A stretch of 53,443 nucleotides of DNA from Nitrosospira multiformis (GCF_900110185.1 NZ_FOCT01000019.1:1-53443); one strand, 5' to 3'. Numbered from the stretch's first letter, positions 43,674 through 52,276 are shown. Numbers and translations are program-made. The notes: generated by a model from the sequence alone, not told the origin.

Positions 43674-44219
43674 TCAAATCTCATCTATGTATCGAGGTTC
43701 GGAATGGATAACCAGAGCAGAGGAGGGCAGCCCAGTTCTCTGAAAGTATTCCCCGACTTTCCATCCTAAATCTTTCTCCGTAATTTCCTCGTCGCCATAC
43801 TGTTCGAACTCTTTCCAGAGACTGTCCAACAATTCCCAACGGAAGCGGCGGGAGCCATCCTCATAGAAATCGAAAAGCGCTTTCCATTCATCCATTAATC
43901 TCCATATGCGCTCCTCCTTATAGTTGAGCAACTCGGGACATTTCTGAGCAAGCTTGACAAGTCTTTTTGGTGAACTGATGTCCCACAATGATTCCGCCAT
44001 TTGAGCCAGATTGCTTCTTTCCCCTTTGCTTGCATTGACGACAAGCACCTCCTTTAAGCTCTGCTCAATTGACCATTCAATAAAGCTGGAAAGCGTGCGT
44101 CGTTGTTTTCTCGCGGCAAGTTCCGCCATATATCTCAGTTTCGGATCGAGCCTAACCGTGACGACCTCGGACCTCGAAAGCTTTCCACCCCCTTTTTTAT
44201 GCCCTTTGTTCTCGCTCAT
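43674..44219 (-). CDS. Ribbon-helix-helix regulator
   Basis: A 181-residue protein if started at the ATG at 44219, which has AAGGA eight bases upstream; an upstream ATG at 44249 is an alternative. The N-terminus is Lys/Gly-rich, and VVTVRLDPKLRYMAELAAR then TLSSFIEWSIEQSL form a CopG/Arc-like ribbon-helix-helix at ~15-60. The rest is an acidic helical domain of unknown fold. It lies directly ahead of the integrase and probably controls it or excision. Confidence 0.7.
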   Translation of the reverse strand: MSENKGHKKGGGKLSRSEVVTVRLDPKLRYMAELAARKQRRTLSSFIEWSIEQSLKEVLVVNASKGERSNLAQMAESLWDISSPKRLVKLAQKCPELLNYKEERIWRLMDEWKALFDFYEDGSRRFRWELLDSLWKEFEQYGDEEITEKDLGWKVGEYFQRTGLPSSALVIHSEPRYIDEI

Positions 44220-44348
44220 CTCCAAAATCCTTCTGTTTGAAAGTTCCATAAGTTTCCATTTTTTTCCCCTACGTTAGGTAATGTAACACAATACATAGAA
44301 GTTATGTTAACTTGTGAGTTATATCTAAATACATAGGGAACTCCTTCC
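44220..44348. promoter_or_regulatory. Divergent control region of island 2
   Basis: AT-rich sequence between the ribbon-helix-helix gene and the AlpA-like gene. AATACATAG occurs twice (44290-44298 and 44328-44336), 38 bases apart, a spacing and position that fit an operator pair. Confidence 0.45.
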
Positions 44349-44768
44349 ATGTCTTTCCCAATAATACGAAGAGATGTCCTGATTTTTCCTGATGGACGTA
44401 TGGATACCGAAAATGCAGCGAGCTACGTGGGGTTATCCGTAAAAACGATGGCAACGAAGCGATGTGACGGTACGGGGCCGAAATTCGTGAAACGAGGACG
44501 GGTTTTCTATTTTAAAGAGGACCTGGATGATTGGGTGAACGAGAACGGAAAACTCAGCAGCACTGCGCAAGCACAAAAAAGACGCAATTTAGGAATTGTG
44601 GCAGCGCAAAAGGGGAAAAAGGATTTCTCTAATGGAAATCACGATGATTGGCTGAACGAGGACGGAAAACTCCGCAGAACGGCGCAAGCCCAAAAAAGAC
44701 GCAATTTAGAAGTTGAGACAAAGCAACAGGCTAAAGGCCGCTTCTCAAATGGAAAGAACGATGAGTGA
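44349..44768 (+). CDS. AlpA-like helix-turn-helix protein with duplicated tail
   Basis: A 139-residue protein. Residues 18-62 are an AlpA/excisionase winged helix (TENAASYVGLSVKTMATKR, then KFVKRGRVFYFKEDLDDWV). The C-terminal part has a 39-residue unit twice (starting DDWVNENGKLSS and DDWLNEDGKLRR). AlpA in P4-like elements activates the integrase and replication genes. Its stop overlaps the next gene (ATGAGTGA). Confidence 0.75.
   Translation: MSFPIIRRDVLIFPDGRMDTENAASYVGLSVKTMATKRCDGTGPKFVKRGRVFYFKEDLDDWVNENGKLSSTAQAQKRRNLGIVAAQKGKKDFSNGNHDDWLNEDGKLRRTAQAQKRRNLEVETKQQAKGRFSNGKNDE
44526..44758 (+). repeat. 117-base tandem duplication within the AlpA-like gene
   Basis: The unit starting GATGATTGG at 44526 recurs at 44643. 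The first ~80 bases of each are nearly identical, the remainder is more diverged, and the repeat keeps the frame. Confidence 0.8.
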
Positions 44769-45642
44769 TTTCATCTCGATTGAGCGGGAACCTGCAAACT
44801 CCAGCCCCAATATGGCAATCGATTGGTCCCGCTTCGCTTTTGGCAATCATCGGCTTGGGTGTCCCCATTGCGGACGGGGTAAGGACGACAAAACACTCGG
44901 GTTAACGATCAAGGGAAATCAGGCGGGGGTAGCACATTGCTTTCGTTGTAATTACGTGGAGACTTTTCGACCTGCGCTGCAGGACGGGTCTAACTTCACG
45001 GCTGGGATGAAACACATCCAAACAAGTCGAAAATTTCAAACATTATCAGAATACGGACAACAACTTTTCAATCAAACAAAGACGCTTCAGGGAGTTGGGC
45101 TGGATTACCTCAAGGCCCGGAAGTGCGTGATTCCTCCGAGGGACGGCGATCTCCGTTACCACCCCGCGTTAAAACACCCTAGTGGGTATGTCGGGCCGGC
45201 CCTGGTGGCATTGGTGACGGACACCGTTACAAATGAACCGATTACACTGCATCGCACCTGGATTAAATCGACTGGTAGTAAGGCAGATGTCGACCCGCCT
45301 CGTCTACTTCTATCCGGTCATCGGAAGGCAGGCGGTGTCATCCGGTTATGGCCTGATGCGAATGTCACACTGGGGTTAGGAGTGTGTGAAGGGATAGAAA
45401 CGTCCCTTAGCCTGGCGCACGCGTTCACTCCTATGTGGAGTCTCGTGGATGCAGGTAACTTGGCATCTTTTCCAGCATTACCCGGGATCGAGGCATTGTT
45501 GATTGGAGCGGACAACGATGAGGCGGGGGCCAGGGCAGCCAGACAATGTGCAACGTGCTGGACAAAAACTGGCAAGTTTGTGCGCATCGTTATTCCTCCC
45601 CGGCAGTGCGATCTGAACGATGTGGCAATGGAGCCGAAATGA
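44761..45642 (+). CDS. Toprim-domain primase
   Basis: A 293-residue protein starting at an ATG that overlaps the AlpA stop region. The N-terminal zinc ribbon (GCPHCGRGKDD and HCFRC, ~33-65) and a C-terminal Toprim domain (LGVCEGIETSLSLAHAF, then LLIGADNDEAGARAAR) are those of phage and plasmid primases. It should lay RNA primers for replication of the element. Its stop overlaps the helicase ATG (ATGA), so both are translated together. Confidence 0.88.
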   Translation: MSDFISIEREPANSSPNMAIDWSRFAFGNHRLGCPHCGRGKDDKTLGLTIKGNQAGVAHCFRCNYVETFRPALQDGSNFTAGMKHIQTSRKFQTLSEYGQQLFNQTKTLQGVGLDYLKARKCVIPPRDGDLRYHPALKHPSGYVGPALVALVTDTVTNEPITLHRTWIKSTGSKADVDPPRLLLSGHRKAGGVIRLWPDANVTLGLGVCEGIETSLSLAHAFTPMWSLVDAGNLASFPALPGIEALLIGADNDEAGARAARQCATCWTKTGKFVRIVIPPRQCDLNDVAMEPK

Positions 45643-46856
45643 GTGTCGACCAAATACGACAACTTGTCGACTCAGCTCCACCCTTCACCATAGAGGGGGA
45701 GCAGGGAAGCGCCATGGCTCGGGCTGATGAGCTTGCTCCACCCTTATGGAAGCTTCCCTCTCCGATCACGGTTCAGGAATTTCAGAACGCACGGATCACA
45801 CCGGATTGCATCATCGAAAAACTACTGTATGCCGATGTGGGGTTGCTCATCGCACCAGGCGGGACAGGAAAAACCACGCTGATACTTCACATGGCAATCC
45901 ACATCGTTTTAGGCATTCCTTTGTTCGGCCTTCGGATCTTCAAACCTGGCCCAGTGCTCATCATAACAGCAGAGGATAGCCGGGAAATGCTTGTGGCCCG
46001 ACTACGAGCCCTTGCTGACGCAATGGGACTGAACGAGGCAGAAAGGACAAAGGTGATGCAAGGAGTGCTCCTGAGCGATGTATCAGGGCAAGGTTTTCGA
46101 GTAACCGAGATCCGGGACGAGGTAGTAAGACCAGCCGCAGAAGAAGTAGATGCCCTGATTCAAGGGTGCCAGACACTGCGACCTGTTCTGGTGGTAATCG
46201 ATCCTGCAGTTTCATTTGGTGTAGGGGAGAGCCGAGTCAACGACGCGGAACAGGGTTTGATTGAAGCAGCGCGCCGGCTGAAGAGAATGATTGGATGCTG
46301 CATCTTATATGTTCATCACTCCGGCAAGCAAAATGCTCGCGACAGGGCAAAAGATCAGTATGCAGGACGCGGCGGCAGCGCTTTTGCAGATGGTTCGAGA
46401 ATGGTACTTGTATTACAGAACGTATCTCCGGATGAATGGCATGCAGCAACGGACAGGGATCTCGAGGAAGGTGAAACTGGCCTGATCCTTGCCCGTCCTA
46501 AAATAAGCTATTGCGCCCCACAGGATGAAATCCTGATTTGCCGCAGTGGATACCGGTTTGAGCGTATTGAGCGGATAAAGGTCACAAAGCAGATGGAACA
46601 GGAAAGTGCCGAAGATCGGGTACTCCAGTTCCTTACCGAGCAACTCGGAGCAGGGAAGTACTATAACAAAAGTACGTTGGAAGCTCACGATCTGCGTTTG
46701 CCGCGTGCAGAAATCCGAGAAGCTGTGGATCGATTGCTTGCATCAGGTCGGTTAACCCAGGAAGATTGGCCCGCTGAAAAAAAATCTGGTCGCGGCGGTG
46801 CACGCACTTATTTACATCCCATGGCGTCAGTCAAGTATGGTGAACACAGATCCTGA
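45639..46856 (+). CDS. RepA-like AAA ATPase/helicase
   Basis: A 405-residue protein with Walker A LIAPGGTGKTTL at ~70, Walker B VLVVIDPAVSFG at ~187 and the RecA-like segment ILYVHHSGKQNARD at ~223. The AAA_25/RepA family are hexameric helicases of plasmids and satellite phages. The primase-helicase pair gives the element autonomous replication potential. A winged helix near the C-terminus (~315-385) may bind the origin. I chose the ATG at 45639, coupled to the primase. Confidence 0.88.
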   Translation: MSVDQIRQLVDSAPPFTIEGEQGSAMARADELAPPLWKLPSPITVQEFQNARITPDCIIEKLLYADVGLLIAPGGTGKTTLILHMAIHIVLGIPLFGLRIFKPGPVLIITAEDSREMLVARLRALADAMGLNEAERTKVMQGVLLSDVSGQGFRVTEIRDEVVRPAAEEVDALIQGCQTLRPVLVVIDPAVSFGVGESRVNDAEQGLIEAARRLKRMIGCCILYVHHSGKQNARDRAKDQYAGRGGSAFADGSRMVLVLQNVSPDEWHAATDRDLEEGETGLILARPKISYCAPQDEILICRSGYRFERIERIKVTKQMEQESAEDRVLQFLTEQLGAGKYYNKSTLEAHDLRLPRAEIREAVDRLLASGRLTQEDWPAEKKSGRGGARTYLHPMASVKYGEHRS

Positions 46857-47162
46857 ATGACTAATCCTCCCTCACTCAAAATAATCATCTTTGGTTCGCC
46901 GCCGCCTATAGGGAAATCAACGGCGGCGGACCAAAAGTCCCCTGCCGATGACCCTTTTTTCCTCAGGTTCGCCAAAAGACACGGCGGACCAACGGCGAGG
47001 CTGGCGGACCAAAAAATGTCCCCAAACCGAACAATAGTCAGAGGCGTAACACAACAATGAAGAGTGCCGGAGGCAAAGTACGACCCGTGGCAATTGCTCA
47101 CGCTCATTGATAAGGCAGGGACGAGCGATATTTATTAATGCCAATACAGGAGGGGCATGCTA
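46857..47162. repeat. Repeat and hairpin region after the helicase gene
   Basis: About 300 bases. TTTGGTTCGCCGCC (46890-46903) pairs with GGCGGCGGACCAAA (46922-46935) with one mismatch. GGCGGACCAA occurs at 46925, 46983 and 47003, and an inverted variant GGTTCGCC at 46963. A 67-codon frame (46857-47060) overlaps but has weak content. An origin (iterons) or regulatory RNA is possible. Confidence 0.5.
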
Positions 47163-47441
47163 ATGGACGGCGGGTCCAACGTAAATTATTCGCTGGAAGC
47201 TCTTGAGGAGCAAGGAAAACTGCTTAACCCTACCCCCCCTAAAATCGACCTTCACGATGCTCATGCCCTGAGACGGGAACTTGCTTCTGTTTATCGGGAT
47301 ATGCGGGCTGGAAGGATAGAGACACAGGATGGAACCCGATTAGCCTATGTTCTCGATTTGATTCGCAAAGCGTTCGAAACCGAGGATATCAAGAAGCGCA
47401 TCGAACTCATCGAGCAGACCCTCGAACGGAGGAAGTCATGA
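47163..47441 (+). CDS. Small hypothetical helical protein
   Basis: A 92-residue protein. I chose the ATG at 47163, nine bases after GGAGG, over one six bases earlier. The central segment (DAHALRRELASVYRDMRAG) and the end (RIELIEQTLERRKS) are charged helices. Proteins of this type occur near terminase or replication genes in phages and islands; the function is unknown. It overlaps the next gene by ATGA. Confidence 0.65.
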   Translation: MDGGSNVNYSLEALEEQGKLLNPTPPKIDLHDAHALRRELASVYRDMRAGRIETQDGTRLAYVLDLIRKAFETEDIKKRIELIEQTLERRKS

Positions 47442-47971
47442 ACGATCCTACATCAAAGATGTACGCTCACCTCACGCCGGTAGAACTCGCGCCATTGGCG
47501 GTGAAGTACATGGTCGCCGGGGATGAGCGTGAGCTTGCGAGAATCAGGAGCGCTTGTCCTCTTAAGACTTACACAATGCAGGACAGCGCCTATATCGACA
47601 GGATAGAGAGCTTCTTACGGATGGCGAATGCCTGGGGGCTGCTTTACTGGCAATATCAGCATGAACGGATGCGAGCAGCTCTTTGTATGTTAATTACGCT
47701 ATCCAAAGGAATAGAAACGGAAGAAGCGGAGCACGAAATGGAAGGTCGCCGCTTTACATTGAATTTCGCTGAGAGCTGTCTCCTGGCAATTGATATTGCT
47801 CTTGATGAAGTTTGCGCTGCTCGTGGTTTCGATGCGGCCGATGCGCGAAAAATAGTGGATGCCAAAGTCTTCGTGCCGCGTAAAAGCAGTCAGGGTCAAG
47901 CTGTACCGGATACTGAAACCGTCGCAAAGGTTAAAGAATTGTTGCTTTGCATTCTGATGGACAGGAATTGA
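47438..47971 (+). CDS. Hypothetical protein, coupled to the preceding gene
   Basis: A 177-residue, mostly helical protein with no recognised domain. Several Cys residues (RSACPLK, ALCMLITL, SCLLAIDIALDEVCAARG) are scattered without a clear zinc pattern. It starts within the preceding stop (ATGA). Position after the replication module suggests an accessory function of the element. Confidence 0.6.
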   Translation: MNDPTSKMYAHLTPVELAPLAVKYMVAGDERELARIRSACPLKTYTMQDSAYIDRIESFLRMANAWGLLYWQYQHERMRAALCMLITLSKGIETEEAEHEMEGRRFTLNFAESCLLAIDIALDEVCAARGFDAADARKIVDAKVFVPRKSSQGQAVPDTETVAKVKELLLCILMDRN

Positions 47972-48360
47972 AACGGCATTTGTGAAAACTTTGTAGAGCC
48001 AACGAGCTTGGGGAATTGACATCGTTGCCAAGACGCAGGCCTTGATCCATACTTTCGTCAAGACTTTTGAAAACAAGGCACCGGAGTTCAAGGATGACAG
48101 ATACGACTTCAACAGAAGAGAATTCATCGGGGGATTGGGTCAGCCCTTGGACCGGCGAGCGTTTCAGCGCGGCCAAGTCAAGGAATGGGACGAGCGGCGG
48201 GAGCGGGTGAGGCAACAAGTCGTCGCGGCATACTCATTAAGTCCCTTATATCAAGCGAAAGCGGCGAAAGACCCGGAATTTTGGAACAAGTTCGACTGTA
48301 TGGGCAGAGTCTAGTATCGCAGGGCAATCTCGATCAGTTATTCTCCCGTCCGGGACCCAC

Positions 48361-48386
48361 AAAAGCCACCTTCCAGGGTGGCTTTT
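48361..48386 (+). terminator. Terminator-like hairpin inside the polyvalent remnant
   Basis: AAAAGCCACC and GGTGGCTTTT form a perfect 10-bp stem with loop TTCCAG, but lie within a reading frame. It may be a real terminator from a former gene order. Confidence 0.5.
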
Positions 48387-48821
48387 CTGTTTCTGGACTC
48401 CCAAGATCGCAGATTCGCGCGATCACTGGTGCAATCGCCGCCAGGTGGAAGAACGCCCCTGAAATCGTCATCGTCGAGAACATGGGCGATCCGGCCGTAC
48501 CCGAAGCCGTGCACATGGAAAATGCCCTCCAGATGTCGGGTGGAGCAAGCGGTACCCCCCGCGCCTTCATCGCTGGCAACAGGGTCTACATCGTTGCATC
48601 CGAGATCGGAAGCACGAAAGAGCTGATCGAGGCCCTGTTCCATGAATCACTCGGCCATTTCGGTCTGCGCGGACTCTACGGCGCCGACCTGAACTGGATT
48701 CTGAGACAGATCGCAGCATTGCGCCGTGGCGATGTAGAAGCGATGGCCAGACGCTACGGGCTGGATGTCAGGATCGAGGCCCAGCGGCTGAAAGCAGCGG
48801 AAGAAGTGCTGGTGCACAGAT

Positions 48822-49741
48822 ATGCAGCCAGCAGATTGCTTATTTGTTCAGTTGGGCATCGACATTGCCGCGACAGAGAAACGTAGTCCATCGATCCTAA
48901 GCAAGAAGCTGGAACCAGGGCAGACTGTGGTTGTGGATGGAGTGCCGATAAGCCATTGGGAACAATGGAAGACATTTATAAGCGAATATGAGCTTGTCTG
49001 TAGAGCAATTCCGCCATTTGACCGCCCGTTACTAGTGTGTATTGTCTATGGTGTTGAGCGCTCAGCCCTCCCGAAGGGAGACATTACTCTCGGGATCGCT
49101 ATATGGGAAGGAGTATTGTCGGAAATAGACATGATTGCCTATGCAGGTTCGAGAGTCCGGGAAAGAGGTATGAAGGGCGTGCATGGTCAATTGATCGCTA
49201 CGACTGTAGCCAGACTTGCACAGTGGGATGTGGTTGCTGCCGATTTGCTGCTGGACGCGGAGACTAGAGAACTTTTCTTGCCTGAAAGAATCCTCGGTGA
49301 ACTAGCTGACTCTTATGGATGGACGAAGGAACGGCCACCATCATGGAGTAGCGGAACAGTTGATATTTTTGACGGGCGACGCCAGATCCATTCGGCGTTT
49401 CTGTCTCTTAACGACCCAACGAAAGAAGTAAGGATGCGCGTTTGGAGTAGCCAAGCTTCCTCGCTACTACCATTAATCGAATTACACCGCCGGTCACTTG
49501 TTCGGAAAATACGCCACCGGCTAAAGCTCCCTGTGCAGATCGATGCGATGGTGAACAGATCAATGACGCCTTAGATTTGGAGATCGGGTACTTGGCATAT
49601 TTCGCGAGGCAATCGCATATTGATCCTAGCATTCGAGCAAAGCTTATAAAACTCAGAAACGTGCGAAATGCTCTTGCACACTTGAATGTTTTGGATGCCG
49701 GTATAGCGTTAGATCCAGATCTCCTAGTTTTGCCGCAATAG
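48822..49741 (+). pseudogene. HEPN/conflict-system-like protein, N-truncated and frameshifted
   Basis: The first frame (48822-49574) gives about 240 residues with CIVYGVERSALPKGDITLG, GQLIATTVARLAQWDVVAADLL and PSWSSGTVDIFDGRRQIH. One missing base near 49546 moves the continuation (DGEQINDALDLEIGYLAYF) to the -1 frame, which ends RNVRNALAHLNVL at 49741. RNxxxAH is a HEPN-like motif. The whole resembles the C-terminal domain of predicted bacterial conflict proteins tied to STAND-like ATPases; that likeness is from memory. It interrupts a phage gene and probably lacks its N-terminus. Confidence 0.5.
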
Positions 49742-49960
49742 CTATTTGGCAAGAGTACGAGGGGAACTTTCATAATCCGCGCGTGGCTGCGCGAGAACAT
49801 TCCCGGCTTTGCAAAGATGAAGCTGTCGGACGGGGAGATCATCGAGAACTACCTGCTGCCGGCAAGGCGGTTCGTGGAAGGGGCGACGGAAAAACGCAAA
49901 GGCCGCGATTGGCTAGAGAACTCAGGCGGATATAATTCCCGCCAGCCTCAAGCCAAGGCG

Positions 49961-50083
49961 ACCCTTGACGCTACGCCAGCGTATAATCGGGCCTCGGTAC
50001 GACTCGGTTCCCCAAGTCTCTTGAAAAGTCCTCCCGCTGGCGTAGGCGCCAGATTCGCCCAAATGGCGAGAAGTGTCAAGGGT
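49961..50083. repeat. Nested inverted repeats
   Basis: ACCCTTGAC (49961-49969) pairs with GTCAAGGGT (50075-50083), and inside it CTACGCCAGCG (49971-49981) pairs with CGCTGGCGTAG (50035-50045). TCGCC/GGCGA forms a further small hairpin between. It may be a REP/MITE-like unit. Confidence 0.55.
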
Positions 50084-50146
50084 GAGGTCAGGACCGCCGG
50101 TACGCCAGCGGTCATTACCATCTCTATCTTCTGAAGTATGACGTGT

Positions 50147-50211
50147 GGAGTTGATCGAGAAGCGGTTGAAGGCAGTGCTCGCCCGCTATCGGGTAAATGG
50201 GAGATCATGAT
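50147..50211 (+). pseudogene. Remnant of a HigB-like toxin C-terminus
   Basis: One frame reads VELIEKRLKAVLARYR just before and overlapping the HTH antitoxin gene. DUF891/HigB toxins end with a similar helix. The rest of the toxin is missing, replaced by the polyvalent relic, so the antitoxin appears orphaned. The identification is weak because of its length. Confidence 0.35.
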
Positions 50212-50529
50212 GACACAAGAAGGCCATCCTCGAGGTACGACAATGTGCTGGCCGACCTCGGCTTTGACGACGCGGAGGAGCTGTCGGCGAAGACGGTCCT
50301 CGCGGTCAAGCTGAACGAACTGATCGACAAGCGGGGCTTAAATCAGACAGAAGCTGCCCGCCTCACCGGCATGACGCAGCCGAAAGTGTCCCAGGTTCGG
50401 CGCTACAAGCTACAGAACATTTCGCTCGAACGCCTGATGCAGGCACTGGTCTCGCTCGATCAGCATGTTGAGATAGTTGTTCGGCCCGCGCATGGGACGC
50501 ACGCGGCTGGCATCAGGGTAACCGCGTAA
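50197..50529 (+). CDS. XRE-family HTH antitoxin, HigA2-like
   Basis: A 110-residue protein with the segment YDNVLADLGFDDAEELSAK, an XRE helix-turn-helix (LNQTEAARLTGMTQPKVSQV) at ~48-68 and the end LERLMQALVSLDQHVEIVV. This is the standard layout of the antitoxin in HigBA2/Gp49-type pairs. Its toxin partner is reduced to a short remnant upstream. It may still repress promoters or neutralise related toxins. Its stop abuts the nuclease gene (TAATG). Confidence 0.82.
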   Translation: MGDHDDTRRPSSRYDNVLADLGFDDAEELSAKTVLAVKLNELIDKRGLNQTEAARLTGMTQPKVSQVRRYKLQNISLERLMQALVSLDQHVEIVVRPAHGTHAAGIRVTA

Positions 50530-51191
50530 TGCCGCGGGCCGGATTAGAGTTAAGCCGGTTAATAATTGGCTTGGCTGTCTATATCTTATGCACTTGCCTC
50601 GCTCACGCAGAAATACTAAGGGGTCGAGTCGTCAAGATCGCCGATGGCGACACCGTCACAGTCCTCGATGAGTCAAAACATCAACACAAGGTAAGCCTTA
50701 TAGGCATCGATGCACCCGAGCGCAAGCAGCCGTTCCGCACGGTATCCCGGCAAAACCTGGCTGATCTGGTATTTGGCAAGGAAGTTGCCGTGGAGTGGCA
50801 CAAGCAAGACCGCTATCAGCGTGTTTTGGGAAAAGTGCTGCTGAATGGACAGGACGTGAACCTTAAACAGATCAAGGCGGGACTGGCATGGCATTACGCA
50901 CAGTATGACAAAGATCTGCGGCTGGCTGATAAGCGGCTTTATGCCGAGGCCCAGAAGTCTCAGCCAGTCTCAAGGGCATTGGGCTGTGGAGTGATTCGAT
51001 ACCAGTCGCACCTGGCACAGGATCGGTGGCAGAATAATGTCCGGTATAGCTTGATTGTCAGTATCGAAGTGCCAGATGAGTCCGTGGATATTTATTCCGT
51101 GATTGAGAGCATTATCCCAGCTCAGGTCCAGGTCGTGTGGGATAAGGATTTCATCCCGCTTCAAGACGATTTGGCTAAGTCATTCCGATGA
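50529..51191 (+). pseudogene. Secreted staphylococcal-nuclease-like protein, frameshifted near the C-terminus
   Basis: A signal peptide (~1-28) is followed by an SNase domain: GRVVKIADGDTVTVLD, LIGIDAPERKQPF and DRYQRVLGKVLLNGQDVN, with catalytic Arg/Glu residues. After LYAEAQ the expected GLWSD motif is in the -1 frame (KGIGLWSDSIPVAPG, ancestral stop 51035-51037). In the present frame a 75-residue unrelated tail follows to 51191. The core fold may still be active. Such nucleases degrade DNA and RNA outside the cytoplasm. Confidence 0.75.
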
Positions 51192-51240
51192 ATGCTTGAA
51201 TGATCATTGCTTTCGAAGCACTGCAAGGCTTGCTAGCTTT

Positions 51241-51521
51241 CTACTTTCTGCCGTTCACAGCAGCCTTTAGCGTTGCCCCGGGTTTGAATGCGCAACCTTC
51301 GATGCGGCAATCTTCAATTTTTCGCCGGTCTTGGGATTGCGGCCCGTTCGCTCGCCGCGCTCACGCACTTCAAATGTGCCAAAACCGGGCAATGTTATCG
51401 ATTCCCCTTTTTGTAGCGTTTCCGAAATGACTTCCTGTAGCGCGCGAACGGCGCGCTCGGTCTCAGCTTTGCTGGAGTCGGTCTGGGCGGCAATCGCCTC
51501 AATGAGTTCGTTTTTGTTCAT
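51241..51521 (-). pseudogene. HU-type DNA-binding protein with a C-terminal frameshift
   Basis: The frame gives 84 residues: MNKNELIEAIAAQTDSSKAE, ITLPGFGTFEVRERGERTGR, NPKTGEKLKIAASK, then VAHSNPGQR and a stop at 51267. The canonical ending AFKPGATLKAAVN is present in the -1 frame and runs to 51241. One base missing after GTTGC explains it. HU needs its C-terminal helix for dimer stability, so the product may be impaired. Confidence 0.8.
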
Positions 51522-51662
51522 GGTTTGATGTCTCCGTTTTTGCGTTGTTCGCTGATGTGCGAGGAAGAGCTTTCCTATCGGAAGCTCTCAAGGTTGATTG
51601 ATGGAGGGAGAATTGTCGCACGTGAAATAAGAAAACTTATTTATAAATAAGGAGAAATAACG

Positions 51663-52165
51663 TTGGACGTTTTTTACTACTGGAAAGAATTTGAGGAAAA
51701 TGTCAAAAAGGATATGTTGGGCAGATTCGTTTCCAGCAGGGAGCAACTTCAAAAGCTGGAAGGCCGCGACCCTGATTATATTTGGGCATTCATCATTCCG
51801 AAGGGATTTGGGGGACAGCGAGGCAAAAGTGATTGCAAGTTAAAGCTCCTTGCCAGGTTAAAGTGGTCCGATACGCCGCCTCCTTGATTGAGGCCAACGG
51901 AAAAGAAAAAACCAGTGTCAGAGATTTACTATAACCTCGAAGCTGTCGATTCCATTCTCTATGAGGATACCGATTCAGTTGAAGCACTCGACCTTGTTAC
52001 CAGCCTGATAAGGTCGAAATACCCGAGGGCGTTCAAGCCGAGGTTTCATGTGCGAATGGCGTACAAGTTATGGAGAAGGATCTTGTAGACAAATTTCGCA
52101 AAGAAACTGCTCATTATCCAGGTATGCAGTTTTTAACTGGAATAGCCGAACTGAGATCCAAGTAA
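51663..52165 (+). pseudogene. Hypothetical protein broken by a stop and a frameshift
   Basis: It starts at TTG with AAGGAG upstream: LDVFYYWKEFEENVKKD. An in-frame TGA at 51885-51887 follows WSDTPPP. The same frame then continues KKKPVSEIYYNLEAVDSIL and SIRSKYP-like sequence. Near 52048 the sensible reading moves to the -1 frame (CANGVQVMEKDLVDKF, then HYPGMQFLTGIAELRSK) and stops at 52165. The joined protein would have about 165 residues. Family unknown, but the continuity of the pieces is convincing. Confidence 0.7.
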
Positions 52166-52276
52166 TGAATATGACAAAGATGGGCAGGCTGCCCTGAGAG
52201 CATGATTAAGCCATATATGGGTAGCTGACGAAGCAACATGACACAACAATGAGCAGGACATTACAGGGAGCAGAAA

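Larger units (their letters stand above)
48042..50134 (+). pseudogene. Split remnant of a large phage polyvalent protein
   Basis: Three pieces lie in order. The first, to 48314, ends SPLYQAKAAKDPEFWNKFD. The second continues in the -1 frame from ~48305 (SQGNLDQLFSRPG) through the metallopeptidase-like motif LFHESLGHFGLRGLYG to AAEEVLVHRYAA near 48828. The third resumes at ~49775 with RAWLRENIPGFAKMKLSDGE and ends at 50134. Phage polyvalent proteins combine many enzymatic domains and are injected or packaged. About 940 unrelated bases separate the second and third pieces. The call rests on remembered family sequence and should be checked. Confidence 0.6.

Noticed and set aside
46857..47060. 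67-codon frame after the helicase gene
   Set aside because: Its content is dominated by the DNA repeats and hairpin; no ribosome site stands out. The region is better described as repeats.
49961..50020. TTGACG ... TATAAT promoter-like pair
   Set aside because: The spacer is only 11 bases, too short for sigma-70; the TATAAT alone is not evidence of a promoter.
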